DNA from: an uncultured Ruminococcus sp.
GTDB lineage: Bacteria; Bacillota; Clostridia; Oscillospirales; Acutalibacteraceae
Assembly (NCBI GenBank): GCA_958403905.1
Contig: CATXZD010000013.1
Coordinates: 1-64,000 of the forward strand
DNA: 64,000 nt
Reading direction: 5' to 3'
Shown here: positions 1-9,435 of the stretch, one piece after another
How positions within the stretch are numbered: position 1 is the first letter of the stretch
Layout: the number at the start of each line of letters is the position of its first letter
The notes under the pieces: model-generated
The model's database searches: none
The model's input: only the letters and a program-made list of their open reading frames with translations
Told to the model about the DNA's origin: nothing
Position numbers and translations under genes: made by a program

Positions 1-2398
1 ACGTTGATGTAAGGTCATCAGAAGTGCCTGAAACTCCGTCTGCACCGTATGTTTTGATAATTGTTGTGTTATATTTTGTTCTGTCAAAGGTTATTTTTTG
101 ACCTGCTGTTTTGTTTTTTCCGATTTCTTTAATTGAGCTGACTTTTTTGCCGGATTTTGAAGATGTATATGTAAACTCAACTTTGTATCCGTCAACATCG
201 GTAACAGATGTCATACTTCCTTCGGTATCATATGTAAAGGTTACATATTTACCATTGGGTTTTATGATTTTTGTAAGTTTTCCCGAATCATTGTTATACA
301 CTGCGGTTCTTCCTGCCGGGTCTTTTATATTTCGAAGATATCCGCTGTCGCTATTGGGCATTTTCTCAAAGAGTATTTTATTTCCACTTCCATCTGTTAC
401 AGAAATAATAGATTTATTGTCGCTGCCATAATTTATTGTAACAGAATTACCGTTTGAATCAATGGTTTTTACTAAAAGACCATTTTTATTGAAAATCAGC
501 TTGTTATCTTTGTCATCTTTAATAGTGTATTTACTGTCGTCAGAACCGCCTATTGTAAGTTCTAATTTCAAGCCATCTTCATCAAGGTATTTGCTTCCTT
601 TTTTATAAAAATAGTGGTCTGTGCCGTCTTCATCGGTATATACATACGGATAATCTGTTTTATCATCACCCTTTAAACCAAATTTATCGGATGTTAATAG
701 AGTTTGCTGAACATTTAATCTCCAGCCGTGTCCAACATACGGCATTGTGTTTGTATATTTTACTCCCGCCATATATCCATTGTAAACATGTTGGATTGAA
801 GCAGGCGCATATCCGCTTGCTGTCGAAGCATCGGAGGTTACAAATACGAGATTGCCCGAATAATCATTGACATATGCTGTTCCGGCTGTTCCTACAGAAA
901 AACTTGAATATGTCCAATAATCTTCCAAGCCTTTATTATTTCGGTATACTATTGTAAACAGAGGTCTTGGTGTTGAAGAAGCAGGATAATTTGAAGAATA
1001 AAATGCCGCACACTGAGCTACTGTTGACTCATCAGGCGCTTTTAGCATAATTCCATTATTTGTTTCTCCGTTATACCAGCGTTTTACGCATTTTGTAACA
1101 TCCCAATTATGCCATGCATCAGGATCTTTTGCAACAAATGTTTCATAATCAATAACATCCGATTCAAAGGCAGGCTTATTATTCCATGTAAGCGTACTTT
1201 GCGACCATTTTTCACTTACATAATAAGCAGAAACATTCATATCATCATAAAAACTATTGTTATACAGATGCATATTTACATCTGCTTTCACAACCATATC
1301 GCCTTTGTTAAGAGTAGGCAGTGACTTCATTTTTAAATATGCACGGTACATACCTTGACCAAAAGTTCCTACGTAAACTGTTCCCGTATATCCTGTTGAG
1401 CTTTCATATCCATATGCTGTATTAGGATGAGAATTATCAGCAAACGTACATTCAGAAGTTTGCCAATCCTGGTCAGTTGTAAATCTTGGGTCAACAGTCA
1501 CCGGATATTTGCATTCTGACAAAAAAGCTTTATCAGTTGATAATTTAAGAGTTAATTTACTGTTTTTCTGTTCAGCAATAGATAAACTGAGTTGTGTACT
1601 TGATTTTCCATCCGCATCTATCATAAACGGAGCCTCAATCGAATATACCACTTCACCCGATTTATCGCACAGCTCAATTAACTTGTCATTTACAGCTTTT
1701 GCCGTAAGACTGTTGATTTTGTATTTAATTGTAAAGTCACTTTGTGCATTTGAATTTTTCAGAATGATATTCTCTTTAATACCAACGCTGCTTGTAATGT
1801 ACTGAATATCAACATTATCATAAACATTTTCATATAAAATTTCTGATGTCATATTCTTAAGCGTGGTGTACTTTTCATTACCTTCTAATTTTTCTTCATT
1901 TGTAACTACGGTTGCTTTGACTTTGTTAGTATTTTTATAGCCCCAACTAATCTGATAATCATCTGCTTTGATTTTTATCATATTATTTTCTTTAGACTTT
2001 TTTGAATAGTTCACTTTGATATTACTGCGTTTATTCGTGTATTCTTCACCCATCACCTCATCACTTGAAGCAGATGACTCTGTTTCGTTAACAAGGCTGT
2101 TATCATAATCTATCCATTTACCTTTTTCATCCTTAAAATGAACAGGTTGTTCATAGCTTACAGCCATATATGAACCGTCATCAAGTCGGAATTGTTTTGA
2201 ATATTCTTCTCTTTTAGTTGTAACTTCATCTACGATGTTACCAACCTGATATGGTTTTGCTTCCTGTGGGTTTCCCGCAACTATTTCTTCCTCAATTTGA
2301 GAAATATTTTGCGCAAATACCTGCACAGGCAGCGTTAACGCAATTAGCGTTGTAAGTATAATTGATACTATGCCTTTTAAAATTCGTTTTCCACTCAT
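1..2398 (-). CDS. Secreted WapA/Rhs-like protein with DNRLRE domain (partial, 3' end outside window)
   Basis: An open minus-strand frame of 799 codons runs from an ATG at 2398 off the left edge. The start sits behind AGGAG at good spacing. Residues 1-29 form a typical signal peptide ending in VFAQ. About residues 315-505 look like a DNRLRE domain, with motifs such as MYRAYLKM, WSQSTLTWNN and WDVTKCVKRWYNG. From about residue 515 the sequence becomes Rhs/YD-like (for example FTYDTEGSMTSVTDVDG and INYGSDN). This layout is that of WapA-type wall-associated proteins, whose far C-terminus often carries a variable toxin followed by an immunity gene. That part is not visible, so a toxin role is inference only. 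Confidence 0.8.
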   Translation of the reverse strand, partial: MSGKRILKGIVSIILTTLIALTLPVQVFAQNISQIEEEIVAGNPQEAKPYQVGNIVDEVTTKREEYSKQFRLDDGSYMAVSYEQPVHFKDEKGKWIDYDNSLVNETESSASSDEVMGEEYTNKRSNIKVNYSKKSKENNMIKIKADDYQISWGYKNTNKVKATVVTNEEKLEGNEKYTTLKNMTSEILYENVYDNVDIQYITSSVGIKENIILKNSNAQSDFTIKYKINSLTAKAVNDKLIELCDKSGEVVYSIEAPFMIDADGKSSTQLSLSIAEQKNSKLTLKLSTDKAFLSECKYPVTVDPRFTTDQDWQTSECTFADNSHPNTAYGYESSTGYTGTVYVGTFGQGMYRAYLKMKSLPTLNKGDMVVKADVNMHLYNNSFYDDMNVSAYYVSEKWSQSTLTWNNKPAFESDVIDYETFVAKDPDAWHNWDVTKCVKRWYNGETNNGIMLKAPDESTVAQCAAFYSSNYPASSTPRPLFTIVYRNNKGLEDYWTYSSFSVGTAGTAYVNDYSGNLVFVTSDASTASGYAPASIQHVYNGYMAGVKYTNTMPYVGHGWRLNVQQTLLTSDKFGLKGDDKTDYPYVYTDEDGTDHYFYKKGSKYLDEDGLKLELTIGGSDDSKYTIKDDKDNKLIFNKNGLLVKTIDSNGNSVTINYGSDNKSIISVTDGSGNKILFEKMPNSDSGYLRNIKDPAGRTAVYNNDSGKLTKIIKPNGKYVTFTYDTEGSMTSVTDVDGYKVEFTYTSSKSGKKVSSIKEIGKNKTAGQKITFDRTKYNTTIIKTYGADGVSGTSDDLTST

Positions 2399-2583
2399 TG
2401 TAACGTCTCCTGAGATATATTTTCATTCCGAACACAAAAGCTAAAATAATCAACATCATAGCTTTATTAATTACATATTACCACATTATATTTAACATTA
2501 CAATGATTTTTATTAAATTTTACGTTAATTTGTTATAAATATTCTCTACTTGGAACACAAAGGTTTGTTATCTTCGCCGCAAA

Positions 2584-2616
2584 ATCAAAACCACCCGCTA
2601 AACGGGTGGTTTTGAT
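2584..2616 (-). terminator. Rho-independent terminator after glgB
   Basis: A perfect 14-bp inverted repeat (2584-2597 with 2603-2616) with a 5-base loop lies directly after the glgB stop. The A/T-rich arms give a T-run on both strands, so it can also shield against transcription from the left. Confidence 0.85.
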
Positions 2617-2626
2617 TAATTATACT

Positions 2627-4720
2627 TTATTCTGTTTTTGTTTCTTCAGCTTTGTCGGTATTGTCTGCGACCTCTGCCTTTGGCTTTTCTTCAGCTTTCT
2701 TTGCTGCTGACGTTTTTTTCACTGATTTTTTTGCAGCAGTTTTCTCTTCTTTTACTTTCTTTAATGCCACTTCCTTTTTAGCCGCCATATTTGAAGTAGA
2801 CTTCTTTCTTACGGGTACAGGAAGCTCCTTTTTAAGCTTGTAATACGTTACGCCGAGAGGAGGAAGTGTGATTTCAATTGAATAATCGAACTCATGGTCT
2901 TTAACCTTTTTAGTTTTTATATCACCGCTGTTCACAATTCCACAGCCGCCGAATTCTTCGCTTTCGGAGTTGAAAACCTCCTCGTAAATTCCGTAAACGG
3001 GAACTCCTACTCTGTACTTTTCACGGGTAACAGGCTGGAAGTTGCAAACGCATATAATTTCGCTGCCATCATATGCAATTCTGCGGAAAGCAATTACGCT
3101 GTGCTGATAATCGTCAAGTGCAATCCACTGGAATCCGTTCCAATCGTAATCGTTTTCGTGCATTGCAGGAACGTCACGATAAAACTTGTTAGCCTCAGCA
3201 AAGAAATGATTTAGCTGACGGTGCTTTTCGTAGTCGAGCAAATTCCATTCAATCTGCTTTTCTGCATTCCATTCGTCAAACTGACCTATCTCACTGCCCA
3301 TAAACATCAACTTTTTACCGGGGTGAGCCATCATATATGTAATGAAACCTCTCACACCTGCAAACTTCATATCGTAATCACCGGGCATTTTATTGATAAG
3401 CGAACCCTTGCCGTAAACAACCTCGTCGTGCGAAATAGGGAGCATAAAGTTTTCTGAAAATGCATAAACCATACTAAAAGTAAGGGTATCGTGGTGATAA
3501 TTTCTCCACAACGGGTCAAGCGAAATATAAGAAAGCATATCATTCATCCAACCCATATTCCACTTATAGTCAAATCCAAGTCCCATATCCTGAATAGGAT
3601 AACGTGTAACATTAGGCCAAGCAGTACTTTCCTCTGCAATCATCATAGCTTCGGGGTGGTACATATGAACTACGCTGTTGAGTTTCTGCAAAAAGTCAAC
3701 TGCAACAAGGTTTTCACGTCCTCCGTAGCAGTTAGCAATCCACTCGCCGTCCTTACGGTTGTAGTCAAGGTAAAGCATCGAAGCAACAGCGTCAACACGG
3801 ATACCGTCAACATGATACATATCAAGCCAGAACATAGCCGATGAAATAAGGAAGCTTGTTACTTCAAATCTGCTGTAATTAAAGATATATGTTCCCCACT
3901 CCTTGTGTTCGCCAATACGATAATCCTCGTATTCGTAACAGCCTGTGCCGTCAAAACGAGCAAGTCCGTGAGCGTCTTTTGGAAAATGAGCGGGTACCCA
4001 GTCTAAAATTACACCGATACCTTCCTGATGACATCTATCAATTAAATACATCAAATCTTTAGGTTCGCCGTAACGTGATGTTGCGGCAAAGTAACCGGTT
4101 ACCTGATAGCCCCAGCTTCCGTCAAACGGAAACTCAGTAAGCGGCATAAATTCAATGTGCGTATAACCCATATTTTTAACATAAGGAATAAGCTCGTCCG
4201 CAAGCTTGCGATAGCTGAAAACATTTCCATCCTCATATTTACGCCATGAGCCTGCATTTATCTCATAAACATTAATGGGCTGTGTTTTGTGCGGATGCTC
4301 CTTTTTGAAGTTAAGCCAACTTTCATCGTGCCACTCATAGCCGTCAATTTCATACACTCTTGAAGCGTTGTCGGGTCTCGTTTCACAATGGAAAGCGTAT
4401 GGATCGGTCTTTAATACGCGCTCCGACCAAGGGGTTTCAACGCAGTATTTGTAGCAGGTAAATTCCTGCACGCCCTCAATGAACAACTCCCAAACACCTG
4501 AATCAGAGATTTTGTACATAAAGTTTGCATTGCTGTCCCAATTGTTAAAATCGCCGACAATGGAAACCGAAAGCGCATTCGGCGCCCATACTCTGAATAC
4601 AACGCCGTCTCTGTTGTCCCAATTTACAAAATGAGAACCTAAAAATTCATAAGCATGAGCTGATTCCCCCTGTAAAAACTGGTCAAGAGGGGGTCTTTCA
4701 TCATTAAGTTTAAAAGCCAT
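2627..4720 (-). CDS. glgB: 1,4-alpha-glucan branching enzyme with Lys/Ala-rich C-terminal tail
   Basis: This is a glycogen branching enzyme (GH13) that forms alpha-1,6 branches in glycogen. An N-terminal CBM48-type domain (about residues 28-115, FRVWAPNA, VGDFNNW) precedes the catalytic barrel. Catalytic residues seen are D310 in DGIRVDAVAS, E363/E364 in IAEEST, and the Asp of SHDEVVYGKGS. The reading frame extends upstream to an ATG at 4813, but that ATG has no ribosome site and falls on the predicted transcription start. The ATG at 4720 follows AAGAGG and gives MAFKLNDERP, so I chose it (697 aa). Residues from about 637 to 697 form a Lys/Ala/Glu-rich, histone-H1-like extension beyond the normal family end (VTYYKLKKE). 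Confidence 0.93.
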   Translation of the reverse strand: MAFKLNDERPPLDQFLQGESAHAYEFLGSHFVNWDNRDGVVFRVWAPNALSVSIVGDFNNWDSNANFMYKISDSGVWELFIEGVQEFTCYKYCVETPWSERVLKTDPYAFHCETRPDNASRVYEIDGYEWHDESWLNFKKEHPHKTQPINVYEINAGSWRKYEDGNVFSYRKLADELIPYVKNMGYTHIEFMPLTEFPFDGSWGYQVTGYFAATSRYGEPKDLMYLIDRCHQEGIGVILDWVPAHFPKDAHGLARFDGTGCYEYEDYRIGEHKEWGTYIFNYSRFEVTSFLISSAMFWLDMYHVDGIRVDAVASMLYLDYNRKDGEWIANCYGGRENLVAVDFLQKLNSVVHMYHPEAMMIAEESTAWPNVTRYPIQDMGLGFDYKWNMGWMNDMLSYISLDPLWRNYHHDTLTFSMVYAFSENFMLPISHDEVVYGKGSLINKMPGDYDMKFAGVRGFITYMMAHPGKKLMFMGSEIGQFDEWNAEKQIEWNLLDYEKHRQLNHFFAEANKFYRDVPAMHENDYDWNGFQWIALDDYQHSVIAFRRIAYDGSEIICVCNFQPVTREKYRVGVPVYGIYEEVFNSESEEFGGCGIVNSGDIKTKKVKDHEFDYSIEITLPPLGVTYYKLKKELPVPVRKKSTSNMAAKKEVALKKVKEEKTAAKKSVKKTSAAKKAEEKPKAEVADNTDKAEETKTE

Positions 4721-4817
4721 AATTAACCTCTTTTCATAAGAAAGATATACTGATTCATAACAATTCACTTTAAAAATTTCGATTATGAATATCAGTATTA
4801 TTATTTTATCCATCTAT

Positions 4818-4846
4818 AGTATAATATATTTTCACCAAATATACAA
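4818..4846 (-). promoter_or_regulatory. Predicted sigma-A promoter for glgB
   Basis: On the minus strand, TTGTAT (4841-4846), a 17-base spacer and TATACT (4818-4823) predict a start near 4811. This leaves about 90 bases of leader before the chosen glgB start. Confidence 0.55.
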
Positions 4847-4930
4847 GAGGTAAAATACAATTTTATGTAAATAATTTAGACATTTATGAACAACTGTCCA
4901 TATTGTCAAATTATTTACAGCAATATATAA

Positions 4931-6067
4931 TTATATTTTGACAATCTGCTGTATATAGTCATTTCCGCATTTGCCTACATTATTATACGCAAGCGCGGCA
5001 ATATCATTTGCAAGAACATCTTTCTCAAGCAGCCTTGCTGTATCCGAATCCGCTTTAAGTGCTTTTGCGACTGAAGTGACAACTTCAAGATTACAGCTTT
5101 TTAACAGCGCCGCACCCTCTTTGGTAAATCCGAGAGCACGTACATAGCTAATCGGTGTATGCTGCAAATCTTCGGTAATATCAAGCAAAGCACAGGTCAT
5201 AATCCTGCGCAGTCTTGCATAGGTGTAGCGTTTAGTTTTTACCGACGATAATATTTCCTTTAAAGAATTATATTTTTTCACTGCATCGATGATTCTGTTT
5301 TCAAGGCCCTCACTTACATCAGGCAGCAAACTGAAATCTTTTGCGTTCATAGTTCTTAGCTTATAAAGCATTATTCTCTCAAGATTTTCGGGAAACGTAA
5401 TTTCTTGTGAAACCGACGGAATGTATTTTTCAGCACTTTCACCTTTACGAAGAATACTGCGAACAAGTGACGCTGAGGCATATTCACCGCAGACTTCTTT
5501 GCTGTCGTGAGCAGTTCCCACACGCTTGACGGCAAGCGGAGTTATTTCGGTATTTGCAAGATTTTTCATATATTCAATTGCAAGTATATTATTAGGAGAT
5601 GACAAAACCTCTGCCGTTTCTTCGCCGAAAACCTCACTTACTGCCGACTGCAAAGCTCTGGGGTAATAATCACCGCCACTCATTTTTTCAGAAACAATTT
5701 CATTTACTGAAGAATTTTTAATTGCGTTTAATGCACTTTTCAATTTTTCGACATTTCCGCTTTCACTGCCGAAAGCGAGGTAATTGACGCAGTCAAACGA
5801 CTTTGCAATCTGCACTCCGCAAAAGCCGAAACGCTGTGCGCTTGCAACTGCATAAACCGTCGGCATTGCAAGCACAAGATCAACTCCGTTTTCAAGAGCC
5901 GTTTTTGTCCTTGAAAATTTATCGGTTAAAGCAACCTCTCCCCTTTGCGTAAAACTGCCGCTCATAATTGCAACAATTGGTTCATTTGTCAGTTCTTTCA
6001 CAGTTTGTATCAAATACTTGTGACCGTTGTGAAACGGATTAAACTCACTTATAACGGCAACAGCCAT
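4931..6067 (-). CDS. tmcAL: tRNA(Met) cytidine acetate ligase (YlbM family)
   Basis: TmcAL activates acetate with ATP and acetylates the wobble cytidine of elongator tRNA-Met. The N-terminus has the nucleotidyltransferase HxGH motif (H13-N-G-H16 in FNPFHNGH), followed by the family stretch SGSFTQRGE and later AFGSESG. The length of 378 aa is normal. The ATG at 6067 is preceded by GAGGTG. It is divergent from ackA, which makes or uses acetate, so both neighbours share a metabolite. Confidence 0.92.
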   Translation of the reverse strand: MAVAVISEFNPFHNGHKYLIQTVKELTNEPIVAIMSGSFTQRGEVALTDKFSRTKTALENGVDLVLAMPTVYAVASAQRFGFCGVQIAKSFDCVNYLAFGSESGNVEKLKSALNAIKNSSVNEIVSEKMSGGDYYPRALQSAVSEVFGEETAEVLSSPNNILAIEYMKNLANTEITPLAVKRVGTAHDSKEVCGEYASASLVRSILRKGESAEKYIPSVSQEITFPENLERIMLYKLRTMNAKDFSLLPDVSEGLENRIIDAVKKYNSLKEILSSVKTKRYTYARLRRIMTCALLDITEDLQHTPISYVRALGFTKEGAALLKSCNLEVVTSVAKALKADSDTARLLEKDVLANDIAALAYNNVGKCGNDYIQQIVKI

Positions 6068-6184
6068 ATTTTCACCTCTTTAGACCAATATTCTAAAAAT
6101 GAATAATAAATTTTATTGCCAAATTTTCATAAACTTCTTTTTAGTATTAGATAACATAAATTTCGCCAAAATATGTAAAAACAC

Positions 6185-6213
6185 TTGAAAAGATATGAGT
6201 ATCGGAGTATTAT
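6185..6213 (+). promoter_or_regulatory. Predicted sigma-A promoter for ackA
   Basis: TTGAAA (6185-6190), a 17-base spacer, then TATTAT (6208-6213), about 60 bases before the ackA start. Confidence 0.6.
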
Positions 6214-6272
6214 ATATACTGTATTATATATCATTTTTTAAATCTAATCAACAAAAGAAGGGATGAACATAA

Positions 6273-7481
6273 TTGAAAATTTTAGTAATTAATGCAGGCA
6301 GTTCTTCGCTTAAATATCAGCTTATTGATATGACTGACGAAAAAGTGCTGGCAAAGGGCAACTGTGAAAGAATCGGTACAGACGGTGCATTTATCGGCTT
6401 TAAAGCACCTGACGGCAAGAAAATCGAGCGTAAAACGCAAATGCTAAATCATACTCAGGCATTTGAAGCTGTTAAAAACACCCTTATTGACGCTGAATAC
6501 GGCGCAATCAAAAGCCTGTCTGAGGTTACGGCTATCGGTCACAGAGTTGTACAGGGCGGCTCGATTTTTGACAAATCAGTTCTTGTAAACAATGATGTAA
6601 TAAACAAAATTAAAGAACTCTCTCCTCTTGCACCGCTTCACAATCCTGCAAATTTACAGGGCATTGAAGCCTGCACTAAGGTTTTCGGTCCGAAGATTCC
6701 GCAGGTTGTTGTTTTTGATACTGCATTTCATCAGACTATGCCGGAAAAGGCATTTATGTATGCTATTCCCTATAAGTATTACGAAAAATTCGGTGTTCGC
6801 AAGTACGGCTTCCACGGCACTTCTCACCGCTATGTAACAGATAAAATGGCTGACCTTATGGGCAGAAAGAAGGAAGAACTCAAGCTTATCACCTGCCACA
6901 TAGGCAACGGCTCTTCAATTACAGCTGTAAAAAACGGCAAAGTTATCGACACAACCATGGGACTTACTCCTCTCGGCGGTTTTATGATGGGCACGCGTTC
7001 AGGCTCACTTGACCCATCTGTAGTTACATTCATAGCCGAAAAGGAACACCTCTCTCCCGACGAGCTTTCAACAATTCTCAATAAGGAATCGGGACTTCTC
7101 GGTGTTTCGGGAGTTTCATCCGACGACCGTGACGTTTCTGCCGCAGAGGCTGACGGCAATCTCAGAGCTCACCTTGCTCACGAGATGCTTTACTATCAGA
7201 TTGCGCAGTATATCGGCAGCTACTATGTTGCCCTTGGCGGTTGCGACGGAATTGTATTCACGGCAGGTCTTGGTGAAAATCAGCCTCAGCTTCGTGAAAA
7301 GGTTTGCGACTACTTGGCTTGCTTAGGCGTAAAACTTGACAAGGAATTCAACGCTAAGGCTATGAGAGGCGTTACAGGCACTTTGTCGGCTCCCGATTCA
7401 AAAGTCAGAGTTGAGCTTATAGCAACCGATGAAGAAATGGTAATTGCAAGAGACACAAAGGCAATTGTTGAAACACTTTAA
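6273..7481 (+). CDS. ackA: Acetate kinase
   Basis: Acetate kinase interconverts acetyl phosphate plus ADP with acetate plus ATP, the last ATP-forming step of mixed-acid fermentation. The 402-aa protein has the ASKHA signatures NAGSSSLK (residues 7-14), FDTAFHQTMP, GFHGTSHRYV and CHIGNGSS. The start is a TTG behind AAGGGA; no ATG fits the family N-terminus (MKILVINAG). No pta is next to it in this window. A strong hairpin follows the stop. Confidence 0.97.
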   Translation: MKILVINAGSSSLKYQLIDMTDEKVLAKGNCERIGTDGAFIGFKAPDGKKIERKTQMLNHTQAFEAVKNTLIDAEYGAIKSLSEVTAIGHRVVQGGSIFDKSVLVNNDVINKIKELSPLAPLHNPANLQGIEACTKVFGPKIPQVVVFDTAFHQTMPEKAFMYAIPYKYYEKFGVRKYGFHGTSHRYVTDKMADLMGRKKEELKLITCHIGNGSSITAVKNGKVIDTTMGLTPLGGFMMGTRSGSLDPSVVTFIAEKEHLSPDELSTILNKESGLLGVSGVSSDDRDVSAAEADGNLRAHLAHEMLYYQIAQYIGSYYVALGGCDGIVFTAGLGENQPQLREKVCDYLACLGVKLDKEFNAKAMRGVTGTLSAPDSKVRVELIATDEEMVIARDTKAIVETL

Positions 7482-7502
7482 TCTTTTTAATATGTAATTT
7501 TT

Positions 7503-7528
7503 AAGGGTTGGTCAATTGACCAACCCTT
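7503..7528. terminator. Bidirectional terminator between ackA and the DUF378 gene
   Basis: A perfect palindrome (stem from AAGGGTTGGT) is flanked by T-runs on both strands and lies between convergent genes. Confidence 0.85.
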
Positions 7529-7541
7529 TTATCGTTTACAA

Positions 7542-7769
7542 CTAATCTCTTATTGAAGCCGAGTCTTCCATTACGGTGTTTCTTGAATCTCTGAAAAGCA
7601 ACGAAATACACCATATTGCAGCAAGACCGACAAGAATATAGATAATTCTGCTGACGATTCCCACTTGTCCTCCGAAAAGCCACGCAACGATGTCAAAACG
7701 GAAGATACCGACGCAGCCCCAATTAAGACCGCCTATTACAAGAAGCGTCAACGCTATTTTATCAAGCAT
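7542..7769 (-). CDS. DUF378 family small membrane protein
   Basis: This is a 75-aa protein of the DUF378 (YuzA-like) family. Residues 5-28 (LTLLVIGGLNWGCVGIF) and about 42-62 form two membrane segments, and the GGLNWG motif is the family hallmark. Its function is unknown. A GGAGGA site precedes the ATG at 7769. It stands alone between the ackA terminator and a zinc-ribbon membrane protein on the same strand. Confidence 0.85.
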   Translation of the reverse strand: MLDKIALTLLVIGGLNWGCVGIFRFDIVAWLFGGQVGIVSRIIYILVGLAAIWCISLLFRDSRNTVMEDSASIRD

Positions 7770-7821
7770 TCAAAGTCCTCCTTTAATAATGCTGATAATA
7801 GTGTTGACGCATTAATTTAAA

Positions 7822-8211
7822 TTATTCACTTAAAAGAAAGAAAAATAAAAATCCGCAAATCAGAAGACCGAGTACAATAACACAAAGACCGATTATACGC
7901 GTGATTTTTACAGCTTTTTGCAGTTTGAATTTTGAAATCATATTGTCCGTCGGAAACGGAAGCAAAATAAGCATAATTCCGAGTATGAAACAGCTTATGG
8001 AAGCAACAACAGTTCCCGGAACCTTTGCAAACGGGAACAAGAATATTCCGACAGGTATTCCAAAAACGCAAATCATATTTATAATTGAAAACAATTTTTC
8101 AAATTTTTCTCTTGTTTCGTAAAACTTATTTGTCAGCGCATGACACTCCGTACTGCAGTACTGCTCAAAGTAAGAAATTTCTTTAGCGCAATAATCGCAT
8201 TTTTTCAACAT
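7822..8211 (-). CDS. Small zinc-ribbon membrane protein, function unknown
   Basis: The N-terminus has two Cys pairs, KKCDYCAKEI and YCSTECHAL, which probably bind zinc. Two or three hydrophobic segments follow (about residues 43-62, 68-90 and 105-127), and the protein ends in SE. I chose the ATG at 8211 behind AAAGGG; a GTG two codons upstream overlaps that site. I do not recognise a named family beyond a short treble-clef-like head on a membrane tail. Confidence 0.65.
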   Translation of the reverse strand: MLKKCDYCAKEISYFEQYCSTECHALTNKFYETREKFEKLFSIINMICVFGIPVGIFLFPFAKVPGTVVASISCFILGIMLILLPFPTDNMISKFKLQKAVKITRIIGLCVIVLGLLICGFLFFFLLSE

Positions 8212-8394
8212 AAACACCCTTTCAAGGTTATTACTGCTATTTTAACACAATGCAAAAATGTTTTCAACTTTTATTAATAAACATTTTCTGCATATTGGCT
8301 GTTTTGTTGAAAAAATTTTTTGATATTCTAACAAAAAAGATTTTGGTAAAATCTGAAAGCTAAAGTAATTTTATGACTAAAAAGTACGGTTTTA

Positions 8395-9288
8395 TCAGCA
8401 CTTTAATAAACGTATATAGTGGTTGGCCTCTCTTAAAACGTGATCTGCAAGAAGCGGAAGAATGAGTGAGCGGATTTTACAGCCTGTTATTCCCTCAACG
8501 CCTGCTTTTTTGAACTCTTTGAATTTCAGCGTTTCTTCAAGCGACTCAGATTTCATCATTTTGTTCTGCACATTTTTGCAGTTTTCGAGCAGCGTGCCAT
8601 ACTCCTTTGCAAAGCTGTCGGCAGTATTCATAAGCTCTGCTTCTGTCGGGTCAAGCAGTCCTCGTATAAACATTGCGTGTTCCATCATTATTCTGTTCCA
8701 GAAGCATTCTGTGTTTTTTATTGATTCGTCGGCTATATCCCCGTCCCTTTCAAGGACAGAAACATATTCTCTGTACAGCCTTGCTTCACGGATAATATGT
8801 TCAATAAGCAATGGGTAATTTGCAGTAAAAATCTCACAGTTCAGCACGTTGTGCAATACGTTTTCTTTAAATGAAATCAATCCGTTAAGCAATTTTAGCA
8901 CTGTTCTGTTGAGCCGACAAACCTGTGACCAGCTTTCCGGACTAACATGACAGGTACTTTCTCCGCTTATAAGCTGCAATTCTCTTTGGGTAAGAAGCTT
9001 ATTTATCGGTATTCCCGTAAAATGCTCTGTCTGTTTTTCAGCCTTGGCAGTAAATTCGGTGACAATTTCACCCGAATTCAACACGTTAGTTCTGACTACT
9101 CCGTTTGCAAGCGTTACAGCCTGACAAAGAAGCTTTTCAAATTCTTTCATAAAATACTCTGCTTTGTTTGAAAATGACGATGCCGCAGGAGTAAAGCCTG
9201 CTTTCAGAAAAAACGAATGTTCTTTCATTATTCTTCCGAAAAACAGATGCAGTTCCAAAGATTTTATAACATAATTTGTCGTATTCAT
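8395..9288 (-). CDS. DUF2935 domain protein
   Basis: The 297-aa protein contains two similar all-helical halves, each with a His/Glu pattern (LFFGRIMKEHSFFLKAGF in the first, FWNRIMMEHAMFIRGLL in the second). This is typical of DUF2935 proteins, which have ferritin-like helical bundles and may bind metal. The start at 9288 is chosen because GGAGG lies 6 bases upstream; the longer frame to 9321 has no such site. Biological role is unknown. Confidence 0.85.
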   Translation of the reverse strand: MNTTNYVIKSLELHLFFGRIMKEHSFFLKAGFTPAASSFSNKAEYFMKEFEKLLCQAVTLANGVVRTNVLNSGEIVTEFTAKAEKQTEHFTGIPINKLLTQRELQLISGESTCHVSPESWSQVCRLNRTVLKLLNGLISFKENVLHNVLNCEIFTANYPLLIEHIIREARLYREYVSVLERDGDIADESIKNTECFWNRIMMEHAMFIRGLLDPTEAELMNTADSFAKEYGTLLENCKNVQNKMMKSESLEETLKFKEFKKAGVEGITGCKIRSLILPLLADHVLREANHYIRLLKC

Positions 9289-9379
9289 TTTTGCCTCCGT
9301 AATCAATAAAATAAAAGCCAATACCAGTTTATGTTTTTTATTTTATTGTGTTACAAACACAGTCTGAATTAAAACTCAA

Positions 9380-9420
9380 AACAGGCAGTTTAAAAGCATT
9401 TCACTTTTAAGCTGCCTGTT
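9380..9420 (-). terminator. Terminator of the spoIIIA operon
   Basis: A 17-bp inverted repeat with one G-T pair (9380-9396 with 9404-9420) lies just after the spoIIIAH stop, followed on the minus strand by a T-rich stretch. Confidence 0.75.
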
Positions 9421-9435
9421 CTGTTTGTAAATTGA

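Noticed and set aside
111..1805. Plus-strand open frames of 70-106 codons
   Set aside because: They run opposite the WapA-like gene, have no ribosome sites and no domain-like sequence.
4721..4813. N-terminal extension of glgB by 31 codons
   Set aside because: Hydrophobic, outside the family, without a ribosome site, and its ATG coincides with the predicted transcription start.
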